A program made the translations under genes and the position numbers. This document shows, in pieces, positions 45,320-53,180 of a DNA stretch of 64,000 nt. The DNA lies in contig JADGNZ010000020.1 of the NCBI GenBank assembly GCA_017883205.1, forward strand, positions 43,309 to 107,308. Direction: 5' to 3'. The notes below the pieces were generated by a model. That model was not told the DNA's origin and did no database searches. It worked only from the letters and a program-made list of their open reading frames with translations. The DNA comes from Thermoanaerobaculia bacterium (GTDB taxonomy: Bacteria; Acidobacteriota; Thermoanaerobaculia; Gp7-AA8). How positions within the stretch are numbered: position 1 is the stretch's first letter; each line of letters starts with the position of its first letter.

Positions 45320-46234
45320 GTGCTCATTGTCGATGCCTGCGAAGCCTTCATTCAAAACTGCGGCGGCGTTCGGAAGCTGTCGGAGCACACCACTCGGGCC
45401 TACCGGCTCGACCTGAACCGATTCGCCGGCTTCGCAGGCGCGGGAGCCGAGGTCACCTCCTGCGAGCGGGCTACGCTCCAGCAGTACATCGAGCATCTCT
45501 TCACCCAGCACAACCTCAAAGAGACCTCGGCCAAACGCCACGTGGCCTCGCTCCGCTCACTGTTCCGGTGGCTCGAGGATGAGGGCCACGTCCCCGAAGA
45601 TCCGTTCCGCGGCGCCCGCATCCGCATCCGTCTGCCGAAGCGTCTCCCGCGCGTGCTCTCCCGAGGCGAAGTGGCCGCGCTGCTCGATCAATCGCCGATG
45701 AACGGCGACTTCATCCAACTCTCCACCCGCGTCGCCGCCGAGCTCCTCTTCGCCACCGGCATCCGCGTCGCCGAGCTGGCCGCCCTCCGCGACGAGGACA
45801 TCGACCTCACCGCCGGCGTCATCACCATCACCGGCAAAGGCGACCGTCAGCGCCGCGTCTACATCCCCGACTCCGAGATCCGCGACCTGCTCGTCGCCTA
45901 CAACAAAGCCCGCACCGACCACGGCCACTCCGGCCCCGCGTTCCTGGTCAACTCGCGCGGCGGCCCCGCCTCCCCCCAATTCATCCGCCGCCTGATCCGC
46001 AAACTCGGCGAGCACGTCGCCCTGAACCGCCGCGTAACCCCCCACATGTTCCGCCACTCGATCGCCACGTACCTCCTGGAAGAAGGCGTAGACATCCGCT
46101 ACGTCCAACGCCTCCTCGGCCACCGCAGCATCGTCACGACGGAGATCTACACGCACGTGGCGGACGCCGCGCTGAAGTCAAGGGTGGTGGAGAGACATCC
46201 GCGGAAGACGATCGTGAGGAGGGTCGATGGATAA
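45320..46234 (+). CDS. Xer-type tyrosine recombinase, copy 1 (invertase of module 1)
   Basis: This is a 304-residue integrase with an N-terminal SAM-like core-binding domain (LSEHTTRAYRLDLNRFAGF; TSAKRHVASLRSLFRWLEDEG). Its catalytic domain keeps Arg149 (ATGIRVAELAAL), Lys173 (ITGKGDRQRR), His242/Arg245 (HMFRHSIATYLLEEG), His268 (LLGHRS) and Tyr277 (TEIYTHV). It is XerC/XerD-like but lies in an accessory island with its own sites. GTG 45320 is chosen because GGAGG lies seven bases upstream. Its TAA stop is part of the recombination site at 46230-46247. A second copy, nearly identical over about 870 bp, is at 50551-51438. Confidence 0.93.
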   Translation: MLIVDACEAFIQNCGGVRKLSEHTTRAYRLDLNRFAGFAGAGAEVTSCERATLQQYIEHLFTQHNLKETSAKRHVASLRSLFRWLEDEGHVPEDPFRGARIRIRLPKRLPRVLSRGEVAALLDQSPMNGDFIQLSTRVAAELLFATGIRVAELAALRDEDIDLTAGVITITGKGDRQRRVYIPDSEIRDLLVAYNKARTDHGHSGPAFLVNSRGGPASPQFIRRLIRKLGEHVALNRRVTPHMFRHSIATYLLEEGVDIRYVQRLLGHRSIVTTEIYTHVADAALKSRVVERHPRKTIVRRVDG

Positions 46235-46247
46235 CTGAGGATTATCC
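46230..46247 (+). other. Putative recombination site A of module 1
   Basis: GATAACTGAGGATTATCC overlaps the recombinase stop codon (GGATAA). Arms GGATAA and TTATCC flank a 7-base spacer, CTGAGGA, a size usual for tyrosine recombinase crossover regions. The same 18 bases occur in reverse orientation at 49926-49943. The spacer's GAGG lies seven bases before the GTG of the next gene and can act as its ribosome binding site. Confidence 0.82.
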
Positions 46248-47357
46248 GTGGAACCAGAGCTTGCGCGCCAGAACCTTCTCTCAGCTGCTCGCGCAAGACT
46301 GCATATCCGTCACGAGTTGGATGTCACCGGTGTGATCGCAGCTCAAAACGCGTGTGTCGGAATTGGCAAGATCATCCACGCGCTCGAATACCTCGGTATA
46401 CGTGGCGACGTCAACTTTGTCGCTTCGCTTGACTTTACGATTACTCGCCACGCGGGGCGGTGGGGCAGTGGATTCTCATACGGTGGAGCACTGGAGGTCA
46501 CCACCGATGGAAATGCAATCGCCTTCCCTGAGATCCGGCCTAACACTTGTGGAACAATCCTCGGCGTAATGAACACGATAATCTCGACTACTGAGTTAAT
46601 TAGTCGGGTGTGCGATGCCAGAAACGCGCGCACTGGTTCATTCGACTACAGCCGCAAAAACCATTTCATCAACGTCTATCGTTCTACAACAACTGATAAA
46701 CGGGTCTTCATCATCCATGGCTGCCCGGGGAATGTGAGGCTTGACACCGTTGACGGCCCAGGCTTGTACCTCGAGACATCAAATTATTGGCGTGCGCGAG
46801 CTCTATCGATCGACACGCCGCTCGGGCCACTGCAGCCACTGGTTGGCGAGCATGCGGTCGCATACTGGGAAAACTATCAACGCTGCGAAGCGAATTCGAA
46901 AGCTGATCGGCTGGCCATCGCCAAGGTCATCTTTGACGATTTCGAGGTTATGGCTAATCACACCCACGAGGGCATGCTTGCACCCCAGGTCTACCTTCAC
47001 GGCTGCCACGCCGCGGCAACAGCGGATCTTGTGTTCCCTGTCATGTCTTCGATGGGAGAGCCGGCGTTCCTCGTATCGAGGGACGTTGAGTCTCCGGTCA
47101 TCTGGAACAACGTCGCAGTTCTGCCTCACGGCACTGGCTACAGCATTCAGGTGCCCGCACGGAATTTCGAAATGCGATACATCTCCGAACGTGATCGCAT
47201 TTTCCTAGGCAGCGGCGCAGCACACCAGGAAGCATATTCAAGTTTTGAAGAAGTCCCATTCATCTATCGATCGAACCAGCACGTTCATGAATGGGCAAGC
47301 CGGAGAATGTTGTCGATTCGCGACGTGCTTCTACCCGAAGTCTTCCTGAAACTATGA
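46248..47357 (+). CDS. Hypothetical protein, first alternative gene of invertible module 1
   Basis: This 369-residue protein matches no family I know. It begins EPELARQNLLSAARARLHIRHELDVTG and has a glycine-rich beta region (GRWGSGFSYGGALEVTTDGNAIAF). Residues about 245-275 read MLAPQVYLHGCHAAATADLVFPVMSSMGEPAFL, and the C-terminus is polar. No signal peptide or obvious membrane helix is seen. The GTG start follows recombination site A directly, using the site's GAGG. Its stop is one base from the convergent STAND gene. Base composition is AT-richer than the housekeeping neighbours. Position makes it the currently selected alternative behind recombinase 1. Confidence 0.68.
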   Translation: MEPELARQNLLSAARARLHIRHELDVTGVIAAQNACVGIGKIIHALEYLGIRGDVNFVASLDFTITRHAGRWGSGFSYGGALEVTTDGNAIAFPEIRPNTCGTILGVMNTIISTTELISRVCDARNARTGSFDYSRKNHFINVYRSTTTDKRVFIIHGCPGNVRLDTVDGPGLYLETSNYWRARALSIDTPLGPLQPLVGEHAVAYWENYQRCEANSKADRLAIAKVIFDDFEVMANHTHEGMLAPQVYLHGCHAAATADLVFPVMSSMGEPAFLVSRDVESPVIWNNVAVLPHGTGYSIQVPARNFEMRYISERDRIFLGSGAAHQEAYSSFEEVPFIYRSNQHVHEWASRRMLSIRDVLLPEVFLKL

Positions 47358-47358
47358 C

Positions 47359-49932
47359 CTACTGCGCTGGGGCGTCGAGGATCGCCGCGTCGTACCGCTG
47401 CTGCGCCTCATGAGAACGCTGAGGCAGACCGATTCGGTCGAACGTTTCAACCGCAATAGCGAGCCAGCGTTCGGCTTCGCTCGTCCGCCCACGACGCACG
47501 CCTATGATGGCAAGCAACGTCGCCGTCATCGCCGCCTCCTTGCGGAAACCGCACTCCTCCGCCTTGCGGAATGCCTTTTGTCCGAAATCCCAAGCGACGT
47601 CGACATCGCCTTGGCGTAGCGCGAGACTTGCCAGTTCGTGCTGTGTAAAAACAACGCCTCGAACGTTTCCGGCACCACGCTTCAATGCGATGCTTTCATA
47701 AAAGAGTTGCTCCGCACCCGCAACGTCACCTCTGCGGGCGGAGATGAGTCCTAGGCGATGCAGCGCGTACGACTCTCGTTTACGGTCTTGAAGACGTCGG
47801 GATTCGACAAGAACGCGCGTCATAACCTCATGTGCGCCATTCAGATTGCCGCGTTTCAACTCGATCAGTCCCATGCGGTAGCGCACTTTGTTGGCGCCAA
47901 ATGCATCTCCCACTGCATCGAAAATATCCCTAGCACGTTGGTATGCGGATTGTGCTTGGTCTAGTTCGCGCCGAGCAAACAGTACTCGGCCGATCAGTGA
48001 CCACGCCGAACCGATAGTTCTGGACGTCGCGTCCGGCATGCCGATAACTGCCAGCGCCTCGTGGTCACAATCGTCAAACTCGCCAACGAGGTATAGCTGC
48101 CTCGCGATTTCAAGGCGATAGGCCGGGACTGCGTCGGGCGCATAGGTGGTCTCGAATGACCACGTTCGGAGCGTGGTTAGCGCCTCCGGCGCCCGACCAA
48201 GTCCGCTAAGAGCGCGTGCAGTGATCATGACAATACTTACGTGTAGTGCGCCAGTGAGCTTTTCGGATGGTATCCGCGATGCGAATTCGAGTGCGGCGTC
48301 CGCATGGCCCGTACGTATCAGCAACTCCCCCCGATTTCTCAGTAATTCGGCTGCTTCCTCGTAGGCTTCGGCAAGCAGGTAGTGATCGATCGCGACAGAG
48401 ACGCGATCGACGTTGTCGACGAAAGTCGCAAACCAACGGGCAAGGCCATGATCGATGGACGCCGGCTTACCAATGATTTCCCGAATCGGCGGTCGAAGGT
48501 CGATATGGATGGCCTCGGTCATTAATGCGTCGCGTCGTGCCAGACCTGCTAATTCCACCTCGGACCACGCTGTCACCAATTCTGATGCGGACGTTCCGAG
48601 AACGGAGCGCAATTCATCCGCGCCAATGTCGAGCTGGAGCGATGCGAGGACACCGAGCAGTTGTTTCGCGCCGCTGGACAGCTCATGCGTAATCGAATGA
48701 ATCGCCTCGCGCTCCACGCGTTCCGTCAGCACCTGAGTCGCTTTGACACTTCCGGCGGCGGACGACGCTAGCGTCGCGAGGAGCGGCCATCCGCCCCTTT
48801 CTCTGACTAAGTAACGCTTCAGAGCGGCAGGTGCCGATTGCCCACGGCGCTGAGCGAAAAGTGCGTCGATCGCGTTTCCGTTGAAGCCACCGAGCTCGAT
48901 GGAGAGGTCGGCCGCAAGGGAGAGTGAGGGTAGCGGTACGCGCGATGTAAATAGCACCCTCGACATCACTGAGTGAGTTGCCAAGGCTCGCAGAAATACG
49001 AGCGGAGCGGTACTGATACTTTCGCTGGCATTCACGTTGTCGACGGCGACAAGTGTTCTGCTCCCAGCGATCGCCGTACCAGCCTCGAACGCGATTTCTT
49101 CAGCATCGTTCCAGCCATAGCGACGCACGTGGTTCAGCAGTCGCTCGTCATGGTGGTCAACGGCGAGACATTTCGCGAGCCGCAGAACGAACGGTCCAAG
49201 GTCTCGGAGAAGGCTACCGAACGACACAGGGACGACGGAATACCCCTGACGTCGGGCCGTGTGCAAGACTTTCGAGACGAGCATGGATTTACCAAAGCCC
49301 GGCGGGGCGACTACCGTCGCGCAGCGATAAGACTCAAACGACTCCAAGCGCGCAACCTCGTCCTCCCGGTTCACGAAGAACCGCGGCTGTGGGGGCTCAA
49401 ATGGCGTGTAACCCTCATCCATGCGGCTGTCGTAGATTCCGGACACACGTATGCGCCGATGCTCGGTGATGCGGTGGTAGATCTCACTGTGGATGGTCTC
49501 GATCAACGACCTCCGTCTGTGCGAATTCTTGCGTTGACGCAGGATTACTTCGGCGTGATCTAGAAACGTTCCATCCCATACGATTGTCGCGAATGCCCTG
49601 TTGGAACGAGTTCCCACGAGCCAGTCGAACGCATCAGCTCCGATACGCGCGTTGGTAGCGAGCACCAGCGCGTCGGGCACATGTACCGCCGCCCAAGACA
49701 CGGCGCCATCGATATCGGCTCGATCGATGGAGCGCGAGCGGTACTTGCATTCAACGATAAGCTTTAGGCGTTCGTCAGGCGCTGACCGGACGGTGGCCTC
49801 GACTATCAGGTCACGACCCCGATCACCACCAGGCCCTAGATGAATGATGCTATCGAATCCAAGCTCGGCGCAGATGGAGGCGACCCTTTTTTCGAAGGCG
49901 GTGCCGGTCGATGGGGTTGTCGTTGGGATAAT
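47359..49932 (-). CDS. PD-(D/E)xK nuclease-STAND NTPase-TPR protein, second alternative gene of module 1
   Basis: From recombination site C the frame is open for about 857 codons. Residues 1-110 form an Mrr-like nuclease: GFDSIIHLGPGGDRGRDLIVEA with Asp41, then LIVECKYRS with Glu61 and Lys63. A STAND/NB-ARC-like NTPase follows: Walker A APPGFGKS (about 210-216), Walker B TLVAVDN (about 297) and RVLFTSR. The C-terminal half is TPR-like (SLIGRVLFARRELDQAQSAYQRARDIFDAVG and similar). This is the architecture of NLR-like antiviral proteins. No ATG, GTG or TTG precedes GTG 49701, which would remove the nuclease residues. Only CTG, ATT or ATC codons in the site are available, so 49932 (ATT) is nominal. 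Confidence 0.82.
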   Translation of the reverse strand: MIPTTTPSTGTAFEKRVASICAELGFDSIIHLGPGGDRGRDLIVEATVRSAPDERLKLIVECKYRSRSIDRADIDGAVSWAAVHVPDALVLATNARIGADAFDWLVGTRSNRAFATIVWDGTFLDHAEVILRQRKNSHRRRSLIETIHSEIYHRITEHRRIRVSGIYDSRMDEGYTPFEPPQPRFFVNREDEVARLESFESYRCATVVAPPGFGKSMLVSKVLHTARRQGYSVVPVSFGSLLRDLGPFVLRLAKCLAVDHHDERLLNHVRRYGWNDAEEIAFEAGTAIAGSRTLVAVDNVNASESISTAPLVFLRALATHSVMSRVLFTSRVPLPSLSLAADLSIELGGFNGNAIDALFAQRRGQSAPAALKRYLVRERGGWPLLATLASSAAGSVKATQVLTERVEREAIHSITHELSSGAKQLLGVLASLQLDIGADELRSVLGTSASELVTAWSEVELAGLARRDALMTEAIHIDLRPPIREIIGKPASIDHGLARWFATFVDNVDRVSVAIDHYLLAEAYEEAAELLRNRGELLIRTGHADAALEFASRIPSEKLTGALHVSIVMITARALSGLGRAPEALTTLRTWSFETTYAPDAVPAYRLEIARQLYLVGEFDDCDHEALAVIGMPDATSRTIGSAWSLIGRVLFARRELDQAQSAYQRARDIFDAVGDAFGANKVRYRMGLIELKRGNLNGAHEVMTRVLVESRRLQDRKRESYALHRLGLISARRGDVAGAEQLFYESIALKRGAGNVRGVVFTQHELASLALRQGDVDVAWDFGQKAFRKAEECGFRKEAAMTATLLAIIGVRRGRTSEAERWLAIAVETFDRIGLPQRSHEAQQRYDAAILDAPAQ

Positions 49933-49943
49933 CCTCAGTTATC
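49926..49943 (-). other. Putative recombination site C of module 1 (inverted partner of site A)
   Basis: On the minus strand it reads GATAACTGAGGATTATCC, identical over 18 bases to 46230-46247 and in opposite orientation. It sits at the 5' edge of the nuclease-STAND frame. Its TAA is in frame with that gene, mirroring the stop codon of recombinase 1. Confidence 0.82.
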
Positions 49944-50049
49944 AGGTGGAGGCACACGTCCTCCAAATAAGGAGTGACGCATCGCAGTGTTTCCCTACCC
50001 TTCTCACCAAGTTTATCAAACTCGTCACCGTTGCCGGGCTAGCCATTGA

Positions 50050-50545
50050 CCCGACCACTCCGCCGAAACACCCCCGCAGCCGCCTCAACCCCTCAGGGGT
50101 CTTCGCGGTCGCGATTCCCCCGTACCCGAGCACGTTCGCGGGCTGCGCCCTTCCGCTTGCCCGGTATCCGGATAGCTGGCCGAAGGCCACATCGTTCGCG
50201 GCGAGGGCGGCGAGGTCGCGTTCGTGTAACGCGGCTCTGCGAGAGCACCGTCGCGGCGATGTTGATTCCGGTAGCTGCGGGATGGGCGGAGACAGTCGGT
50301 TTGCAGGGTGAGCAGGATCATGGCGTGGCGTTCGGCGTAGATGCGGTGCATTTTGCTGAGGTGGCGGCGGAGGACGCCTTCATCGATGAAGGTTGCGAGA
50401 GGGCGGCTTGGGCGGGCCATTGAGTGCAGCGGGCGGCGACCCTGGATGGCGGCGCGGAGGGGGTGGCGCAACGATGGGGAGCGAATCAGGAAGCCGAAGC
50501 GGAGGGCGGGGAGGAGGATTTGGAGAGGGAGCCAGCGTAGATCAC
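50050..50545 (-). pseudogene. MocR-type regulator/aminotransferase remnant, C-terminal part
   Basis: Minus-strand frames give VIYAGSLSK, the PLP-lysine region. After a frame change comes ILLPALRFGFLIRSPSLRHPLRAA with RPLATFIDEGVLRRHLSKMHRIYAERHAMI. After another frame change comes ERDLAALAANDVAFGQLSGYRASGRAQPANVLGYGGIATAKTPEGLRRL. All fit the aminotransferase-like domain of MocR/PdxR regulators. The gene is frameshifted at least twice. It is cut at its 5' side by recombinase copy 2; the missing upstream part lies at 54500-54650. Confidence 0.85.
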
Positions 50546-50550
50546 GCAAG

Positions 50551-51438
50551 ATGCCTGCTAAGCCTTCATGCGGCGGCGTCCGAAAGCTGTCGGAGCACAC
50601 CACGCGGGCCTACCGGCTCGACCTGAACCGATTCGCCGGTTTCGCGGGCGCGGGAGCCGAGGTCACCTCCTGCGAGCGGGCCACGCTCCAGCAATACATC
50701 GAGCACCTCTTCACCCAGCACAACCTCAAGGAGACCTCGGCCAAACGCCACGTGGCATCGCTCCGCTCGCTCTTCCGATGGCTCGAGGATGAGGGTCACG
50801 TCCCCGAGGATCCGTTCCGCGGCGCGCGCATCCGCATCCGCCTGCCGAAGCGTCTCCCGCGCGTGCTCTCCCGAGGGGAAGTGGCCGCGCTGCTCGATCA
50901 ATCGCCGATGAACGGCGACTTCATCCAGCTCTCCACCCGCGTGGCCGCCGAGCTCCTCTTCGCCACCGGCATCCGCGTGGCCGAGCTGGCCGCCCTCCGC
51001 GACGAAGACATCGACCTCACCGCTGGCGTCATCACCATCACCGGCAAAGGCGACCGCCAGCGCCGCGTCTACATCCCCGACTCCGAGATCCGCGACCTCC
51101 TGCTGACCTACAACAAAGCCCGCACGGACCACGGCCACTCCGGCCCCGCGTTCCTGGTGAACTCGCGCGGCGGCCCCGCCTCCCCCCAATTCATCCGCCG
51201 CCTGATCCGCAAACTCGGCGAGCACGTCGCCCTGACGCGAAGGGTGACCCCCCACATGTTCCGCCACTCGATCGCCACCTACCTCCTCGAAGAAGGCGTA
51301 GACATTCGCTACGTCCAACGTCTCCTCGGCCACCGCAGCATCGTCACGACCGAGATATACACGCACGTGGCGGACGCCGCGCTGAAGTCGCGGGTGGTGG
51401 AGAGGCATCCGAGGAAGACGATTGTGAGGCGAAGCTGA
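50551..51438 (+). CDS. Xer-type tyrosine recombinase, copy 2 (invertase of module 2)
   Basis: This 295-residue recombinase differs from copy 1 (45320-46234) by only a few substitutions (for example LLTYNKARTD for LVAYNKARTD, and ALTRRVT for ALNRRVT) and keeps every catalytic residue. Homology between the copies begins abruptly at about 50550. The first residues (MPAKPSCGG) replace the longer N-terminus of copy 1, so this copy is slightly 5'-truncated at the junction with the MocR remnant. ATG 50551 has only a weak ribosome binding site. The stop is followed after two bases by site B. Confidence 0.92.
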   Translation: MPAKPSCGGVRKLSEHTTRAYRLDLNRFAGFAGAGAEVTSCERATLQQYIEHLFTQHNLKETSAKRHVASLRSLFRWLEDEGHVPEDPFRGARIRIRLPKRLPRVLSRGEVAALLDQSPMNGDFIQLSTRVAAELLFATGIRVAELAALRDEDIDLTAGVITITGKGDRQRRVYIPDSEIRDLLLTYNKARTDHGHSGPAFLVNSRGGPASPQFIRRLIRKLGEHVALTRRVTPHMFRHSIATYLLEEGVDIRYVQRLLGHRSIVTTEIYTHVADAALKSRVVERHPRKTIVRRS

Positions 51439-51440
51439 CG

Positions 51441-51457
51441 GATAACTAGGAATTATC
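51441..51457 (+). other. Putative recombination site B of module 2
   Basis: GATAACTAGGAATTATC lies directly after recombinase copy 2. It keeps the GATAA/TTATC arms of sites A and C but has a different 7-base spacer (CTAGGAA). Sixteen bases, GATAACTAGGAATTAT, recur in reverse orientation at 53120-53136. Confidence 0.8.
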
Positions 51458-51495
51458 TTCGAGCTGCCATCCCGAATGCGCTCTCGCTTTCGCGA

Positions 51496-52026
51496 GTGCT
51501 GATGGCTGCGGCAGTCGTCTTCATGTCGCCATGGATCACCCGCCGCACGTGGTTGGCGACAGTGATTGTGATTGCCGTTGCCATGATCACCGACGCATTC
51601 GACGGTTACCTCGCGAGGCGATGGCGTGTCACAAGCGAGGCGGGGTACGTTCTCGATGCGATGGGTGATCGCTCGATTCATCTCGCGCTGATCCTAGTCG
51701 TTTTCGTTCACTATCAAGTCAATGCTGTGTTGATCTGGCTGCTGGTCCTTCGCGACATTGCCATCTACGCTGTACGAGTGTTGACCCGGGACTGGTTGGC
51801 CAGATCTAGAGAACTACAGTGGCTTTCGCGCTTTCATGCAACGAACCTGCGGATTTGGCTCGCCAGTTATTATCTTCGCGACGGAATTCGAGTATTCACG
51901 GGGCGCGATCCGCTCGACGTCTTCTGGTTCGAGTGCACTCAAACTCTTCTCGTGGCGTTCACGATCGTTCTGTCATACTATGGATTGACAAGAAGCTTGG
52001 GCTGGATTACCGACGACCAAGTATGA
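51496..52026 (+). CDS. CDP-alcohol phosphatidyltransferase-family protein, first alternative gene of module 2
   Basis: This membrane enzyme carries the family signature DAFDGYLARRWRVTSEAGYVLDAMGDR (DGxxARx8Gx3Dx3D) and several hydrophobic helices. Such enzymes transfer phosphatidyl or related groups from CDP-alcohols. The conserved N-terminal family sequence AAIPNALSLSRVLM starts upstream of the first usable codon, GTG 51496. The frame is open back through site B to the recombinase TGA without ATG, GTG or TTG. Either a non-standard start in or near the site is used, or the gene is expressed only after a rearrangement. It converges with the next gene, 13 bases apart. Confidence 0.82.
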   Translation: MLMAAAVVFMSPWITRRTWLATVIVIAVAMITDAFDGYLARRWRVTSEAGYVLDAMGDRSIHLALILVVFVHYQVNAVLIWLLVLRDIAIYAVRVLTRDWLARSRELQWLSRFHATNLRIWLASYYLRDGIRVFTGRDPLDVFWFECTQTLLVAFTIVLSYYGLTRSLGWITDDQV

Positions 52027-52039
52027 GTATTGAGTGAAC

Positions 52040-53113
52040 TTAGGATTTTGCGAAACTTACGATGGCCACGGCTGCAGAAATGAGATTGATCAAGCCTACA
52101 ACCGCCAGCGCGCTCTTCGTGTACGGCAATGTATGCATCGCCATGACGTGTCCTCGAAATGCCAGAAGGTTGTCCGCAAACTCGCCTCCGCCAAAAGTGT
52201 TACTAAGTTGAGCATTCAGTATCCTATTGGCAGCTTCGATACACTCCTCTTTTTTTTGCGCGACGAGCCGCTGAATGTAGTACACGCCTAAGACATTTTG
52301 TACTAGCAACAGAAAACATCCAAACAACGACACATCCATGACTAAGTACGTGTGCTTATGTGTCCAAAACATAACGAGCGGCACCGTAAGCAGGCATGCC
52401 CATAGCGCAAGGATCAATAAGTTGAGCATGCCAAACCGTGAAGCACCGCCGCAATTATCGCTGTGAAACACGTTGATTTGTAGAATCCGATGCCGGCTTA
52501 CGAATTTAAGTAGCACGACGATCGAGAATGTAACGCTGGTTGCCAAGAACACGGCAATCGACCAGGCGATAGCAAACACGAGAAAAACGTAGACTTTCGT
52601 GACGTAAAAGCCGTGCGGATGCTTGAGGGCATCGAACACGTCGTGCCCGTAGGTAGGCATAGGGTCAATGGTCATCAGAACGTTATAAACGCCGAAACCG
52701 GCAAACACGAGGCTCAGGAGGACGAGAAGTGTAGAGGACCATGACCTCAGCGACACGTGACTCACCAGACGGTTGACGAGACACTCCAGTTCAACTTTGG
52801 TGTCTGTACCAACTCCGACGAAGTGCACGTCCAGTTGGGTAACCGTCGCCATAAAGCGATCGAGTAGGATGGTCGACAGGATGAGAATCAGGGGGGTGGT
52901 GGCGAAAATGGCCCAAAATCCGTAGTGCTGCGACAGTCCCTTGCCATCGATCGGAAGTGCGAGGGTGTCGTCGAGTTCGCAACACCAAGCGATTAGAAAT
53001 GGGAAAGCGCTGAACAAGATGAGCGCAACGAGCCGGCGAGAGAGATGCGGTATTCCCGCGACCGACGAGGAGTCCAGCACGAAGTATCGTCTTGCCGGTT
53101 CTGGCGTGGACAT
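52040..53113 (-). CDS. Multi-pass membrane protein, second alternative gene of module 2
   Basis: This 357-residue protein has about six transmembrane helices: LVALILFSAFPFLIAW, FWAIFATTPLILILSTILL, TLLVLLSLVFAGFGVYNVL, VYVFLVFAIAWSIAVFL, LNLLILALWACLLTVPLVMFW and MDVSLFGCFLLLVQNVLGVYYI. A final hydrophobic stretch is at the C-terminus. No family is recognised. ATG 53113 lies six bases after recombination site D, whose AGGA may serve as a distant ribosome binding site. It is AT-richer than the genome average and sits in the invertible segment opposite the CDP-alcohol gene. Confidence 0.75.
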   Translation of the reverse strand: MSTPEPARRYFVLDSSSVAGIPHLSRRLVALILFSAFPFLIAWCCELDDTLALPIDGKGLSQHYGFWAIFATTPLILILSTILLDRFMATVTQLDVHFVGVGTDTKVELECLVNRLVSHVSLRSWSSTLLVLLSLVFAGFGVYNVLMTIDPMPTYGHDVFDALKHPHGFYVTKVYVFLVFAIAWSIAVFLATSVTFSIVVLLKFVSRHRILQINVFHSDNCGGASRFGMLNLLILALWACLLTVPLVMFWTHKHTYLVMDVSLFGCFLLLVQNVLGVYYIQRLVAQKKEECIEAANRILNAQLSNTFGGGEFADNLLAFRGHVMAMHTLPYTKSALAVVGLINLISAAVAIVSFAKS

Positions 53114-53119
53114 GTGCGC

Positions 53120-53136
53120 AATAATTCCTAGTTATC
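53120..53136 (-). other. Putative recombination site D of module 2 (inverted partner of site B)
   Basis: On the minus strand it reads GATAACTAGGAATTATT, identical to site B over 16 bases and in opposite orientation. It abuts the 5' end of the membrane-protein gene, as site C abuts the nuclease-STAND gene. Confidence 0.8.
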
Positions 53137-53180
53137 GTTGTCTCTGGGTGTGCACTGGGGGCTAGCATCCGAGTGGGCGT

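Noticed and set aside
45320..46234. Housekeeping XerC acting at dif
   Set aside because: Two near-identical copies lie in an accessory island, each with its own adjacent site pair unlike a chromosomal dif sequence. A housekeeping role is less likely than local inversion.
51436..51500. Stop-codon readthrough producing a recombinase-phosphatidyltransferase fusion
   Set aside because: The frames are indeed continuous across TGA, but in module 1 the present downstream gene is in another frame with its own GTG, so readthrough is not a general explanation.
50566..51681. Minus-strand 371-codon ORF opposite recombinase copy 2
   Set aside because: It mirrors the recombinase. The same antisense frame exists opposite copy 1 at 45557-46156.
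46230..53136. Integron with attC cassettes
   Set aside because: Cassette genes are convergent pairs between inverted short sites, not head-to-tail with folded attC sites, and the recombinase lacks the integron-specific insertion as far as can be seen.
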